Source: Microbacteriaceae bacterium VKM Ac-2854 (GTDB lineage: Bacteria > Actinomycetota > Actinomycetes > Actinomycetales > Microbacteriaceae). Taken from it: a DNA stretch of 64,000 nt. Within the stretch, counting starts at the first letter, position 1, and each line of letters opens with the position of its first letter. The stretch lies in assembly GCA_013205085.1 (NCBI GenBank), contig JABMLH010000010.1, positions 1 through 64,000 of the forward strand, read 5' to 3'. Both the position numbers and the translations under genes were made by a program. Shown here in pieces: positions 53,635 to 62,768 of the stretch. The notes under the pieces were generated by a model. The model was not told where the DNA came from. It saw only the letters and a list, made by a program, of their open reading frames with translations, and searched no databases.

Positions 53635-54573
53635 TCAGGGCAGCACGCCCGCCAGCGCCTCCAGCGCCGCGTGCGGGTCGCGGCCGGCGGGCAGCAGTAC
53701 GACGCTGTCGGCGCCGGCGGCGTGCAGCTGCGCGATCCGCCCGGAGGCGTCGGCGGCGGTGCCGACGACGGCGAGCTGGTCGACCCACGCGGCGGGCATC
53801 CGCTGGGCGAACTCAGCCCCGTCGGCGCACTGCGCCCGCAGGTCCGCGAACTCCGCTGCGAACGGCAGTGGCGTGATGTGCGGCGCCCAGTCCGGCTCGC
53901 CGATCGCCGCGAGCCCCGGGCGCACCGCCGCGCGCGCCGCCTCCGCATCCGCATCGACCGCCGCGACGGCGAACGCCACCACGTAGCCGCCGCCCGTCGA
54001 CTCCCGCGCCGCACCGAGGTACTCGGGCGTCACCGGCTCGGCCAGGATCACTCCGTCCGCCACCCGGCCCGCCAACTGCAGCGACTTCGGCCCGCGCACC
54101 CCGGCGAGCAGCCGCGGCACCGCATCCGCTCGCTCGGTCAGGCCGAAGTCGCGCAGGCGCACGTACCGACCTTCGACCGAGACGGATTCCCCCGCGAGCA
54201 GCGCGCGCAGCGCCACGAAGTACTCCTCCAGCAGCGTCAACGGGCTCGCCGGCCACACGCCGACCTGCCGCATCCAGTGCGGCATACCGTGTCCGATGCC
54301 CACGTCGACCCGCCCGGGGAACAGCTCCTCCAGCGAGGCGATCTCCATCGCGGCGAACGCCACGTTGCGTGCCGCGGCGGGCAGGATGCCCAGGCCCACG
54401 CGGATGCGCTCGGTCGCGGCGAGCACGGCAGCAGCCTGAGCGATGCCGCCGCGGAAGCCGAGGTCCTCCACCACCCAGAGTTCGTCGAAGCCCAGGCGCT
54501 CCGCCCGACGGGCGAAGTCCAGGATCTCGGAGGCGGGTAGGTCACGGGGGAGGAGGGCACCGACGCTGGTCAC
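53635..54573 (-). CDS. Luciferase-like (LLM-class) oxidoreductase
   Basis: Product of 312 residues. FARRAERLGFDELWVVEDLGF..GG, RIRVGLGILPAAARN, LEELFPGRVDVGIGHGMPHWMRQVG and GPKSLQLAGRVADGVILAEPV show the LLM barrel and its F420/FMN-binding N-terminal part; it resembles the F420-dependent type. Substrate unknown. GTG 54573 is placed by a TAGACT box 6 nt upstream. Divergent from the subtilase gene. Confidence 0.85.
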   Translation of the reverse strand: MTSVGALLPRDLPASEILDFARRAERLGFDELWVVEDLGFRGGIAQAAAVLAATERIRVGLGILPAAARNVAFAAMEIASLEELFPGRVDVGIGHGMPHWMRQVGVWPASPLTLLEEYFVALRALLAGESVSVEGRYVRLRDFGLTERADAVPRLLAGVRGPKSLQLAGRVADGVILAEPVTPEYLGAARESTGGGYVVAFAVAAVDADAEAARAAVRPGLAAIGEPDWAPHITPLPFAAEFADLRAQCADGAEFAQRMPAAWVDQLAVVGTAADASGRIAQLHAAGADSVVLLPAGRDPHAALEALAGVLP

Positions 54574-54579
54574 CGGATC

Positions 54580-54585
54580 AGTCTA
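54580..54585 (-). promoter_or_regulatory. -10 box of a leaderless promoter (LLM gene)
   Basis: TAGACT on the minus strand, 6 nt before GTG 54573. Confidence 0.55.
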
Positions 54586-54724
54586 GGAAGAGTGGCGGTG
54601 ACCTTCAGCACGTCCCTGAGACATGAGCACATGTTCAGAGACAAGGCCCGTGCTGAGGTGTCAGAGATGCTGTCACGCTCGTAACCTCCCGGAAACAGAG
54701 CGCGGCAATTCAGTTCGTAGCTTG

Positions 54725-54759
54725 GACTCTGTGTGAAAACCAACCTGGTTCACAGAGTC
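54725..54759 (+). promoter_or_regulatory. Hairpin/operator candidate before the subtilase gene
   Basis: GACTCTGTG and CACAGAGTC form a perfect stem around 17 nt, directly before the ribosome-binding site (AAGGA, 54767-54771). Confidence 0.5.
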
Positions 54760-54777
54760 TGCGAGTAAGGAATGCGC

Positions 54778-57700
54778 TTGACCGCCTCCCCCGAATTCCG
54801 AACGACCTCCGCACCACCTCGAGCCCAGACGCGCGCGCAGGAGCGCGCCGAGCGAATCCGCCGCGCGAATCGGCGCATCGCGGCCGGCATCGCCGTGCTC
54901 GGTATCGCCTGCACCGCTGCGTTCGCGACGGCCACCGCGTCGGCGGCGCCGCTGGTCGGCTCCGCCGTGAAGCCCGCTTCCGGGCTCTCGACTCCGGTCA
55001 GCTACGACGACGGAACGTACATCGTCACCCTCGTCGATGAGCCCGCCGCCACCTACCAGGGCACCGACGCCCGGTTCCGCGCGACGGCCCCGATCGAGGG
55101 GCAGCAGCTGCAGGCCGACTCGGCCCCGGTCGAGGCGTACGCGGAGCACCTCGCCGATCGTCAGGCCGACGTCGCCGCGAGTGTGGACGCCGCGGTCGAC
55201 TACAGCTACACGCTCACGCTGAACGGCTTCTCGGCGAAGCTCACCGGCGCTCAGGCGAGCGAGCTCGCCGCGCGCAAGGACGTCGCCGAGGTCACCAAGT
55301 CGGAGGTGCGTCACCTCGACCGCGCCGCGACGACGGATGCGATCCCGGTGCCCGACACCGGCCAGGTCGCCTCCACCGACTTCCTGGGCCTCGACGGCGA
55401 CGGCGGACTCTGGGACCAGCTCGGCGGCATCGAGAACGCGGGCAAGGGCATCGTGATCGGCGACATCGACTCCGGCATCGCGCCCGAGAACCCCTCGTTC
55501 GCCGGCGACGAGCTCGGCACGACGCCGGGCGCCGCGCCCTACCTCGACGGTGACACGATCACCTACGAGAAGGCCGACGGCCAGACCTACACCGGCATCT
55601 GCCAGACCGGCCTCGACGCCGATCAGCAGTGGACCGGCGAGGAGTGCAACACCAAGCTCATCGGCGCGCAGTGGTTCCTGCCGACCGCGCTGTACGACCT
55701 CGTCGGCACGGACGACCGCCCCGAGTACCTCTCGCCGCGCGACGGTGACGGGCACGGCTCGCACACCACCAGCACCGCCGGCGGCAACGCGGGCGTGGAC
55801 GCCGTGGTGGACGGCTACGACTACGGCACGATCTCGGGCGTCGCCCCGGCAGCCAAGGTCGCCGAGTACAAGGTCTGCTGGAACGGCAACGGCGTCGAGA
55901 CCGACGACGGCTGCTACCTCGAGTCGCTGCTCGCCGCGATCGACCAGGCCGTCGCCGACGGCGTCGACGTGATCAACTACTCCATCGGTGGCGGATCCGC
56001 GACGACCAACCTCTCGCTGGAGGACCAGTCCTTCCTGGGCGCGGCCGCCGCGGGCGTGTTCGTCTCGGCCTCGGCCGGCAACTCCGGCCCGGGCGTCTCG
56101 ACGCTCGACCACGCCTCGCCCTGGTACGCCACGGTCGCCGCCTCCTCCATCCCGATCTACACCGCCACCGCCGAACTCGGTGACGGCGACGCCTTCGCCG
56201 GCGCCTCGATCAGCGTGCACTCCGACGTCGAGGGCCCCCTCGTCGCGTCGGCCGATGTCGCCAGCGGCACCGGGGATGCGCAGATCTGTGAGGACGGCAG
56301 CCTCGACCCGGCGTTGACCGCCGGCACCATCGTCGTCTGCGAGGCGGGCGTCACGGCGCGCGTCTCCAAGTCGGCGGAGGTCGCCCGTGCGGGCGGCATC
56401 GGCATGCTGCTGGTGAACCCGTTCACCAACGCGATCCACGCCGACGACCACTCCGTGCCGAGCATCCAGATCGACGCCGATGCGTACGACGCGATCTACG
56501 CCTACGCCGCGACCCCGGGCGCCACCGCGACCCTGGTCTCCGGCAACACCTCGGGCGTCGAGCGTCCGCAGCCGCAGGTCGCCGGGTTCTCCTCGCGCGG
56601 ACCGGCGGAGGCGGAGGGCACGGATGTGCTCAAGCCGGACATCACGGCTCCGGGAGTCTCCATCCTCGCCGACGGCGCGAACGCGCAGGGTGAGGAGCCG
56701 ACCTTCCAGTTCGAGTCCGGCACGTCGATGTCGGCCCCGCACGTCGCGGGCCTGGCGGCGCTGTACCTCTCGAAGTACCCGACCGCGTCGCCCTCGGCGA
56801 TCAAGTCGGCCATGATGACCACCGCCTACGACAGCAAGAACCCGGACGGCACCGACTCGACCGACGTCTTCGCGCAGGGCGCCGGCCACGTCGACCCGAG
56901 TCGGATGTTCGAGCCGGGCCTGGTCTACAACAGCGACATCTCCGACTGGATCGCCTTCTTGGAGGGCGAGGGCTACGTGTTCTCGGCGCCGAACGACATC
57001 GATCCGATCGATCCGTCCGACCTGAACCTGCCGTCGATCTCGATCGGCGCTCTCGCGGGAACGCAGACGATCACCCGTTCGGTCACCTCGACCGGCGCGG
57101 GCGACTACACGGCGAGCCTGGAGATCCCGGGTATCGACACCGTGGTGACGCCGTCGACGCTGAGCTTCGACGCGGCGGGGGAGACCCAGAGCTACACGGT
57201 CACCTTCACCACCGCGGATGCGGAACTCGCCGCCTTCGCGACCGGGTACCTCACCTGGTCGTCGGATGCGGGCGACGTCCGCAGCCCGGTCGCCGTGCGC
57301 CCGGTGCTGCTGGATGCGCCGTACGAGGTCTCCGGAACGGGAGTGACGGGCACCGCGCCCGTGACCATCGCGTCGGGCATCGACGGCGACATCCCGCTGC
57401 TCACCTCGGGCCTGGCGAAGGGCGAGCTGCTGGAGGACGCCTCGGCGGCCGAAGGCCACTCGGGCACCCTGCCGGTCGGCAAGCAGTTCGTGACCACGGT
57501 CGAGGTGCCGGAGGGCGCTGAGTTCGCCCGCTTCGACCTCGACTCGATCGATGACGCGGCCGACCTCGACCTCTTCGTCGACCTGCTCGACGCGGACGGT
57601 GAGCCCGCGGTGTCCTACACCTCGGCGACCGGTTCGGCCGACGAGCGTGTCGACATCTCGAAGCCGGAGGCCGGCACCTATCAGGTCACGGCCGACATCT

Positions 57701-58212
57701 TCTCGGCCGCCGGCTCGGCCACCACGGCCACCTTCGACCTGCGCGACTTCGTCGTGACGGCCGACGGCGGACGGGGTGCGTTCACCACGGAGCCGACGAC
57801 CCTGCCGGTCGCCCTGGGCGAGCAGGCCTCGTACAAGGCGAGCTGGACCGGGCTGGAAGGTCCGGCGCGCTACCTCGGCATCGTCGACTACTCGGACTCG
57901 GGCCTGTCGACCCTGGTCTCGGTCGACGTGACCGAGACGAGCACGCCGACGCCGACGCCGACTCCGACCGCCACGGCGACGTCGACGCCCGAGCCGACGG
58001 CGACGCCGGAACCGACGGCGACGCCGGAGCCGACCGTCACGCCGACGGTGACGCCGACGATCGCGCCGACCGTGCCCCCGGGTGCGGGCGGATCGGGCGC
58101 CCTGCCCTCGACCGGCTGGAACGGCGGGCTCTTCGGCGCCCTCGCGCTCGGCCTGATCGGAGCGGGGATCGCGATCACGGGTCTGCGCCGCCGCGCAGCA
58201 GCGCAGCGCTAA
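54778..58212 (+). CDS. Secreted S8 subtilase with sorting signal
   Basis: A serine endopeptidase of 1144 residues, exported and probably wall-anchored. A long basic N-terminus (ERAERIRRANRR) leads to a signal helix (about 30-62), then an inhibitor-I9-like propeptide, and the catalytic triad in DIDSGIAPENP (Asp231), GDGHGSHTT (His326) and GTSMSAPHVAG (Ser650). A PA-type insert (about 460-590) separates His and Ser. A beta-rich C-terminal region, a Thr/Pro linker and LPSTGWN, a helix and RRRAAAQR finish the chain. TTG 54778 is chosen because AAGGA is 6 nt upstream; the ATG at 54772 lies too close to it. Confidence 0.93.
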   Translation: MTASPEFRTTSAPPRAQTRAQERAERIRRANRRIAAGIAVLGIACTAAFATATASAAPLVGSAVKPASGLSTPVSYDDGTYIVTLVDEPAATYQGTDARFRATAPIEGQQLQADSAPVEAYAEHLADRQADVAASVDAAVDYSYTLTLNGFSAKLTGAQASELAARKDVAEVTKSEVRHLDRAATTDAIPVPDTGQVASTDFLGLDGDGGLWDQLGGIENAGKGIVIGDIDSGIAPENPSFAGDELGTTPGAAPYLDGDTITYEKADGQTYTGICQTGLDADQQWTGEECNTKLIGAQWFLPTALYDLVGTDDRPEYLSPRDGDGHGSHTTSTAGGNAGVDAVVDGYDYGTISGVAPAAKVAEYKVCWNGNGVETDDGCYLESLLAAIDQAVADGVDVINYSIGGGSATTNLSLEDQSFLGAAAAGVFVSASAGNSGPGVSTLDHASPWYATVAASSIPIYTATAELGDGDAFAGASISVHSDVEGPLVASADVASGTGDAQICEDGSLDPALTAGTIVVCEAGVTARVSKSAEVARAGGIGMLLVNPFTNAIHADDHSVPSIQIDADAYDAIYAYAATPGATATLVSGNTSGVERPQPQVAGFSSRGPAEAEGTDVLKPDITAPGVSILADGANAQGEEPTFQFESGTSMSAPHVAGLAALYLSKYPTASPSAIKSAMMTTAYDSKNPDGTDSTDVFAQGAGHVDPSRMFEPGLVYNSDISDWIAFLEGEGYVFSAPNDIDPIDPSDLNLPSISIGALAGTQTITRSVTSTGAGDYTASLEIPGIDTVVTPSTLSFDAAGETQSYTVTFTTADAELAAFATGYLTWSSDAGDVRSPVAVRPVLLDAPYEVSGTGVTGTAPVTIASGIDGDIPLLTSGLAKGELLEDASAAEGHSGTLPVGKQFVTTVEVPEGAEFARFDLDSIDDAADLDLFVDLLDADGEPAVSYTSATGSADERVDISKPEAGTYQVTADIFSAAGSATTATFDLRDFVVTADGGRGAFTTEPTTLPVALGEQASYKASWTGLEGPARYLGIVDYSDSGLSTLVSVDVTETSTPTPTPTPTATATSTPEPTATPEPTATPEPTVTPTVTPTIAPTVPPGAGGSGALPSTGWNGGLFGALALGLIGAGIAITGLRRRAAAQR

Positions 58213-58224
58213 CCGCTGAATGAC

Positions 58225-58259
58225 AGAACGACCCCCGGGGACTCCCCGGGGGTCGTTCT
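58225..58259 (+). terminator. Terminator of the subtilase gene
   Basis: A perfect 16-bp stem (AGAACGACCCCCGGGG) with an ACT loop, 12 bp after the stop, followed by TATGTC. Confidence 0.85.
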
Positions 58260-58302
58260 ATGTCTGCGGTGCGCGTCGATCGACCTGCACGCGGATCGAC
58301 CC

Positions 58303-58348
58303 GCCCGTAGTGGCGACCCACACGCCGGTGCGGGTCGCCACTACGGGC
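58303..58348. repeat. Inverted repeat before the convergent lipoprotein gene
   Basis: A perfect 17-bp pair (GCCCGTAGTGGCGACCC at 58303-58319, complement 58332-58348) with a 12-nt loop. It ends 10 bp from the lipoprotein stop and lies after the regular terminator of the opposite gene. Confidence 0.85.
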
Positions 58349-58358
58349 AGGTGGACCG

Positions 58359-58766
58359 CTATTGGCAGGCGGTCGCCAGATCCTGCAGGGCGGTCTGCAG
58401 TTCGGTGGTCGAGGTGCTGAACGCCGTCTGGTCCACGCTGTCGGGGTCGGCGGCCGCGTCGCTGACCGCGGTCGCGAAGGCGTCCAGCTTGTCCCGCGCG
58501 GTCTCGGCCAGCGGCTTGATGTCGGCGGAGGACACCGACGACACCGTGTCGTCGAACGCCTTCGTCAACTCGTCGATCGCCTGGGACGCCGCATCCGGGT
58601 CGGTCTGCAACTCGGCGGCCTGCGTCTGCAGCTCGGTCACGGTATCGACGAGCCCGGCTTCGAGGGTGTCGCAGGCGGCGTCCTTCGACTGAGCGCCGCT
58701 GCAGCCGCTGAGCAGCAGCGGTGCGGCGACGACGAGGGCCGCGAGGGCGAGGCGTGGACGGATCAT
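58359..58766 (-). CDS. Small lipoprotein
   Basis: Product of 135 residues. A signal peptide ends with the lipobox LLLSGCSG, so Cys22 is probably acylated. The mature part is helical and polar (TVTELQTQAAELQTDPDAAS, ELQTALQDLATACQ), probably coiled coil, with Cys at both ends (residues 32 and 134) that could be bridged. Family not recognised. Good GGGGG site at ATG 58766. Confidence 0.8.
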   Translation of the reverse strand: MIRPRLALAALVVAAPLLLSGCSGAQSKDAACDTLEAGLVDTVTELQTQAAELQTDPDAASQAIDELTKAFDDTVSSVSSADIKPLAETARDKLDAFATAVSDAAADPDSVDQTAFSTSTTELQTALQDLATACQ

Positions 58767-58810
58767 GGTTCCCCCAAGGAGTTGCAGCGGCGGCGGATCC
58801 GCGCGCCGAT

Positions 58811-59959
58811 TCAGCCTAGGGCGGGTTCGCCCTCCGCCCAGACCCGGTCGACCGTCAGATCGGGATGCAGCAGCACCGCATCCGCTCGGTAGCCGACGGC
58901 CAGGCGGCCGAGATCGTGCTCCCGCGCGAGCACGCGGGCGGGCGTGAGGGTGAGCGCTGTCACCGCCGCCACGAGCGGCAGGCCGACCCGTTCCACCGCG
59001 ATCCGCAGCGCGGCGTCCTGCGTCAGCGTGGATCCGGCGATCGTGTCGGTTCCCGCGAGGACCGCGAGGCCGTTGCGGACGGTGACGGCGAGCTCGCCGA
59101 GGAGGTAGTCGCCCTCGGCCGCGCCGGCGGCGGCCATCGCGTCGGTGACGAGGGCGATCCGGCCCGGAGCGGCGGCGAACGCGAGCCGCACCACGTCCGG
59201 ATGCACGTGCTCGCCGTCGAGGATGATCTCCAGCACGATCCGCGGATCACCGAACGCGGCGACGACGGGGCCCGGGGCGCGGTGATGGATGCCCGGCATC
59301 GCGTTGAACGCGTGCGTCAGCAGCCGCGCTCCGTTTTCGAACGCGGCTCGAGCGAGCGTCTCATCCGCCTCGGTGTGGCCGACGGCGAGCACGACTCCGG
59401 CCGTGGCGAGCGTGTCGTAGGCGGCGAAGGCGCCGTCGAGCTCTGGCGCGAGCGTGATCTGCCGCAGCGTTCCGCGTGCCGCGTCGAGCAGCGCGGCGAC
59501 GGCGGCCGGGCTCGGTTCCGCCAGGTACTCCGGCTTGTGGGCGCCGCGCCGCGCGGGCGCGAGGAAGGGGCCTTCGAGGTGGGCGCCGAGGATCAGCGGG
59601 TCGCTCTCCGCGAGGCTCGCGATCGCGGCGAGCGAGACGCAGAGCTCGGAGAGGGGCGCGGCGACCAGGCTGATCACCGAGCGGGTGGTGCCGTGCGCGC
59701 GGTGCGTCACGAGCGCCTGCCGGATCGCTCCGGGACCGTCGTCGAAGCTCGCTCCACCGCCGCCGTGCGCGTGCAGATCGATGAAGCCGGGCGTGAGGAT
59801 GCGGCCGCTCGCGTTATGCACGTGCGCGTCGTCACGCACGTGCGCGCGCCAGCCGTCGCCCGTGCCGGTGCCGATGATCGCGCCGTCATCGGCCACGAGC
59901 CAGAAGCCGTCGACCTCGCCGTCGGCGTCCACCTTGCGGGCGCCGTGCACGACGAGCAT
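58811..59959 (-). CDS. nagA: N-acetylglucosamine-6-phosphate deacetylase
   Basis: Removes the acetyl group from GlcNAc-6-phosphate in amino-sugar recycling. 382 residues: metal motif DLHAHGGGGASF, GAHLEGPFLAP, HAFNAMPGIHHR, and the catalytic Asp in LVTDAMAAAG. It begins MLVVHGARKVDADG. ATG 59959 overlaps the stop of the DUF2568 gene by one base (TGATG), so the pair is coupled. Confidence 0.93.
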   Translation of the reverse strand: MLVVHGARKVDADGEVDGFWLVADDGAIIGTGTGDGWRAHVRDDAHVHNASGRILTPGFIDLHAHGGGGASFDDGPGAIRQALVTHRAHGTTRSVISLVAAPLSELCVSLAAIASLAESDPLILGAHLEGPFLAPARRGAHKPEYLAEPSPAAVAALLDAARGTLRQITLAPELDGAFAAYDTLATAGVVLAVGHTEADETLARAAFENGARLLTHAFNAMPGIHHRAPGPVVAAFGDPRIVLEIILDGEHVHPDVVRLAFAAAPGRIALVTDAMAAAGAAEGDYLLGELAVTVRNGLAVLAGTDTIAGSTLTQDAALRIAVERVGLPLVAAVTALTLTPARVLAREHDLGRLAVGYRADAVLLHPDLTVDRVWAEGEPALG

Positions 59960-60330
59960 CAGGAGAGTTCTCGGCGTCCGGAGATCACGCCGGAGATCAC
60001 GGCGACGAGGCCGAACACGATCGCGACGATCGGCTGGCCCATCGCGAGCCACGACAGCGCTGCGGCCCCCATCACGACCAGCTCGACGAGCGACTTCGCG
60101 TACACGTCGACGCGGAACACCGCCTTGGGCGAGCGGAACAGCGCCCAGAGCAGGATCGCCACGAGCGGCGCGCCGAGGCCGAAGACGATGTTCAGCGGCA
60201 CCGGCCAGGTGCTGAAGCCCCAGATCGCGAGCGACACGAACGCGAACAGTTCGAGCACGAACCGGAGGACGTCGTTGGGACCGATCTTGATCGCTGTCAC
60301 GGGTGCACCTGCCTGAGTCACGGCGTCCAT
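59959..60330 (-). CDS. DUF2568 / YrdB family membrane protein
   Basis: Product of 123 residues with four hydrophobic segments and the conserved PNDVLRFVLELFAFVSLAIWGF opening and LVELVVMG motif. Function unknown. It is translated with nagA through a one-base overlap. Alternative starts slightly downstream are possible. Encoded divergently from nothing nearby; purU lies 88 bp further on the same strand. Confidence 0.82.
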   Translation of the reverse strand: MDAVTQAGAPVTAIKIGPNDVLRFVLELFAFVSLAIWGFSTWPVPLNIVFGLGAPLVAILLWALFRSPKAVFRVDVYAKSLVELVVMGAAALSWLAMGQPIVAIVFGLVAVISGVISGRRELS

Positions 60331-60418
60331 CGTAACGAATCCACTCCTCGAGCCCGCAGGACTCGGTTCACCGGATGCCCGCGACCACGCCGCAGATCAC
60401 GGGACCCGGATCCGCGCG

Positions 60419-61339
60419 CTACTTGAAGATGATCGTCCGGGCGCCGTCCAACAGCACCCGATCCTCCGCGAACCACTTCACCGCCTGGGTGAGCGTGCGG
60501 CTCTCCTCGTCCTGACCGATCGCGACGAGCTCGGCGGTGGTGCGCGAGTGGTCGACACGAACCACGTTCTGCTCGATGATCGGCCCTTCGTCGAGGTCGC
60601 TGGTGACGAAGTGCGCCGTCGCGCCGATCAGCTTCACACCGCGCGCGTGCGCCTGCTTGTACGGGTTCGCGCCCTTGAAGCCGGGCAGGAACGAGTGGTG
60701 GATGTTGATCGCGCGCCCTGCCAGCCGCTCGCACAACTCGGGGGAGAGGATCTGCATGTAGCGCGCGAGCACCACCAGCTCGATGTCGTTCTCCTCGACC
60801 AGCTGCAGCACCCGGCGCTCGAACGCCCGCTTCGACTCCGCGTCCACCACGGGCCGCGACTCGAACGGCACCCCGTAGAACTCGGCGAGGTCGCGCAGCG
60901 AGCCGTGGTTCGAGAGCACCATCGGCACCTCGATCGCCAGCTGCCCGGCGCGCTGGCGGAAGAGCAGGTCGTTCACACAGTGCGCGGCGGTGGAGGCGAG
61001 TACGAGCGTGCGCAGCGGCCGGCCCACCACATCGAGGTTCCAGGTCATCCCGTACTTCTGGGTGATCGGCAGCAGCGCCGCCTCGAAGTCCTCGCGACTC
61101 GCGGTCGACTGCACCTGCAGCCGCATGAAGAAGCGGCCGGTGTCGGCGGAGGAGAACTGCTGACTCTCGGTGATGTTGCCCCGGGCCTGCACCACGGCCC
61201 CCGAGACGGCGTGCACGATGCCCGGCAGGTCGGGGCAAGCGAACGTCAAGGTCCAGTGATTGCCGGCCGGGCGGGCTCCATCACCCAAGTACTCGGTGCC
61301 GGAGGGACGATCGGCGGATGCGGGCGCGGCAGCAGTCAT
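60419..61339 (-). CDS. purU: Formyltetrahydrofolate deformylase
   Basis: Hydrolyses 10-formyl-THF to formate and THF, balancing the one-carbon pool. 306 residues. An ACT domain (about 30-110; LTFACPDLPGIVHAVSG) is followed by the formyltransferase-like hydrolase domain: VLSNHGSLRDLA, INIHHSFLPGFKGANPY and the catalytic Asp in ATAHFVTSDLDEGPIIEQ. ATG 61339 is leaderless-type (TATTCT 6 nt upstream). The transcript continues towards no near gene; a divergent MFS gene starts at 61539. Confidence 0.94.
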   Translation of the reverse strand: MTAAAPASADRPSGTEYLGDGARPAGNHWTLTFACPDLPGIVHAVSGAVVQARGNITESQQFSSADTGRFFMRLQVQSTASREDFEAALLPITQKYGMTWNLDVVGRPLRTLVLASTAAHCVNDLLFRQRAGQLAIEVPMVLSNHGSLRDLAEFYGVPFESRPVVDAESKRAFERRVLQLVEENDIELVVLARYMQILSPELCERLAGRAINIHHSFLPGFKGANPYKQAHARGVKLIGATAHFVTSDLDEGPIIEQNVVRVDHSRTTAELVAIGQDEESRTLTQAVKWFAEDRVLLDGARTIIFK

Positions 61340-61345
61340 CCGCCC

Positions 61346-61351
61346 AGAATA
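61346..61351 (-). promoter_or_regulatory. -10 box of a leaderless promoter (purU)
   Basis: TATTCT on the minus strand, 6 nt before ATG 61339. Confidence 0.55.
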
Positions 61352-61538
61352 TCGGCAGCACGCCCCCGCCCCTGGACCACCGCACCCCGCGCCGCGTAGG
61401 CTGAGCGGCGGTCGACGGATCCGTCGGCCCCGGGCGCGCACGTACGCGCGCAGTCGATTCCGTCCGGCCACCCGCACCGGGTCCGCAGTTGAAGCCTCGC
61501 TGCCTGCCGACGGATGCGCCTCGCGGAGCTCTCCGATC

Positions 61539-62768
61539 TTGTCGTCACCACACACCTCCACCGTTCCCATCACCCTGCCTGGCCGCGAGGCCGCGCCCGG
61601 CCCGCGCCTGCCCTGGCTCGGCCTGATCGTGCTCTCGGCCGCCGTCTTCCTCTCGGTCACCAGCGAGATGATGCCCACGGGACTGCTGCCCGACATGAGC
61701 GCCTCCCTCGGCGTCTCCGAGTCGCAGATCGGCCTACTGGTCAGCGTCTTCGCCTTCACCGTTGTGCTCTCGAGCACCCCACTCGCGGCGCTGACCCGCC
61801 GGGTGCCTCGACACTCGCTGCTGGTGCTCGTCCTCATCGTCTTCGCCGTCAGCAACGTGATCACGGCCCTCTCGCCGAACTACGCGGTGATCGTCGGCTC
61901 GCGCATCCTCGGCGGTGCCTCGCACGGCCTGTTCTGGGCGATCGTCGGCGCCTACGCCGGCCACCTCGTGCCCAAGGAGCAGCTGGGTCGCGCCGTCGCC
62001 ATCGCCCTCGGCGGTGGCACGCTCGCCTTTGTGCTCGGCGTGCCGATCGGCACCGCGCTCGGCCACGCGGTGGGCTGGCGGGTGTCGTTCCTGATCGTGG
62101 GCGCGCTCACCTTCGCCGGTGCGGTGCTGGTCTGGCGATGCCTGCCGCCGGTGCAGAGTTCCCTCGAGGCGGCGGCCGGCAGCATCCGGAAGGGTCGCGA
62201 CGCGACCGCCGGTGCCGTCGCCCTGCTCTGCGTCACCACGGCGATCGTGATGATCGGCCACTACGCGTTCTACACGTACATCGCCCCCTTCGCGACCGAT
62301 CGGATGGGAGTGGACTCGAGCGCGGTGAGCGGTCTGCTCTTCGCCTACGGAGTGGCCGGAGCGATCGGCTTGGTGATCTCGGGCACGCCACTCGCGATCC
62401 GACGGCCCACCCTCGCGCTCTTCGTCACGTTGGTGCTGGTGGCGGCCTCGGCGGCCGCGATGACGGCGTTCTCCGGCCTGCCCTGGATCGCGCTGCCGAG
62501 CTACGTGCTCTGGGGTGTCGCGTTCGGCGTGCTGCCGGCGCTGCTGCAGACGCGACTGCTCAGCACGGCTTCGCCGCGCATCCGCGACACGGCCAGCGCC
62601 GTCTACGCCACCGCGTTCAACGCCGGGATCGGTGGCGGAGCCCTGGTGGGTTCGCTCGCCTACGACGCGGTCGGGCTGGACGGCACCGCAGCGATCTACC
62701 TGGGCGCCCTCGTGCTGGCGATCGCGATCGTCGGCGTCTCCTCGGTGCGGCGACCGGCGCGCGGCTGA
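61539..62768 (+). CDS. MFS exporter (DHA1 type)
   Basis: A 409-residue transporter with twelve helices. The N-terminal SVTSEMMPTGLLPDMSASLG and the RRVPRHSLL loop-2/3 motif are typical of drug:proton antiporters and AraJ/sugar-efflux proteins; GRAVAIALGGGTLAFVLGVPIGT is motif C-like. Substrate unknown. No ATG fits: TTG 61539 with a GGAG 10 nt upstream is the best start, and the residues before it look unstructured. Its stop abuts that of the next, convergent gene with no spacer. Confidence 0.88.
   Translation: MSSPHTSTVPITLPGREAAPGPRLPWLGLIVLSAAVFLSVTSEMMPTGLLPDMSASLGVSESQIGLLVSVFAFTVVLSSTPLAALTRRVPRHSLLVLVLIVFAVSNVITALSPNYAVIVGSRILGGASHGLFWAIVGAYAGHLVPKEQLGRAVAIALGGGTLAFVLGVPIGTALGHAVGWRVSFLIVGALTFAGAVLVWRCLPPVQSSLEAAAGSIRKGRDATAGAVALLCVTTAIVMIGHYAFYTYIAPFATDRMGVDSSAVSGLLFAYGVAGAIGLVISGTPLAIRRPTLALFVTLVLVAASAAAMTAFSGLPWIALPSYVLWGVAFGVLPALLQTRLLSTASPRIRDTASAVYATAFNAGIGGGALVGSLAYDAVGLDGTAAIYLGALVLAIAIVGVSSVRRPARG

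Noticed and set aside
54590-54680. Cluster of GAGACA/CAGAGAC-like repeats upstream of the subtilase
   Set aside because: Matches are short (8-9 bp) and irregular; cannot be distinguished from chance.
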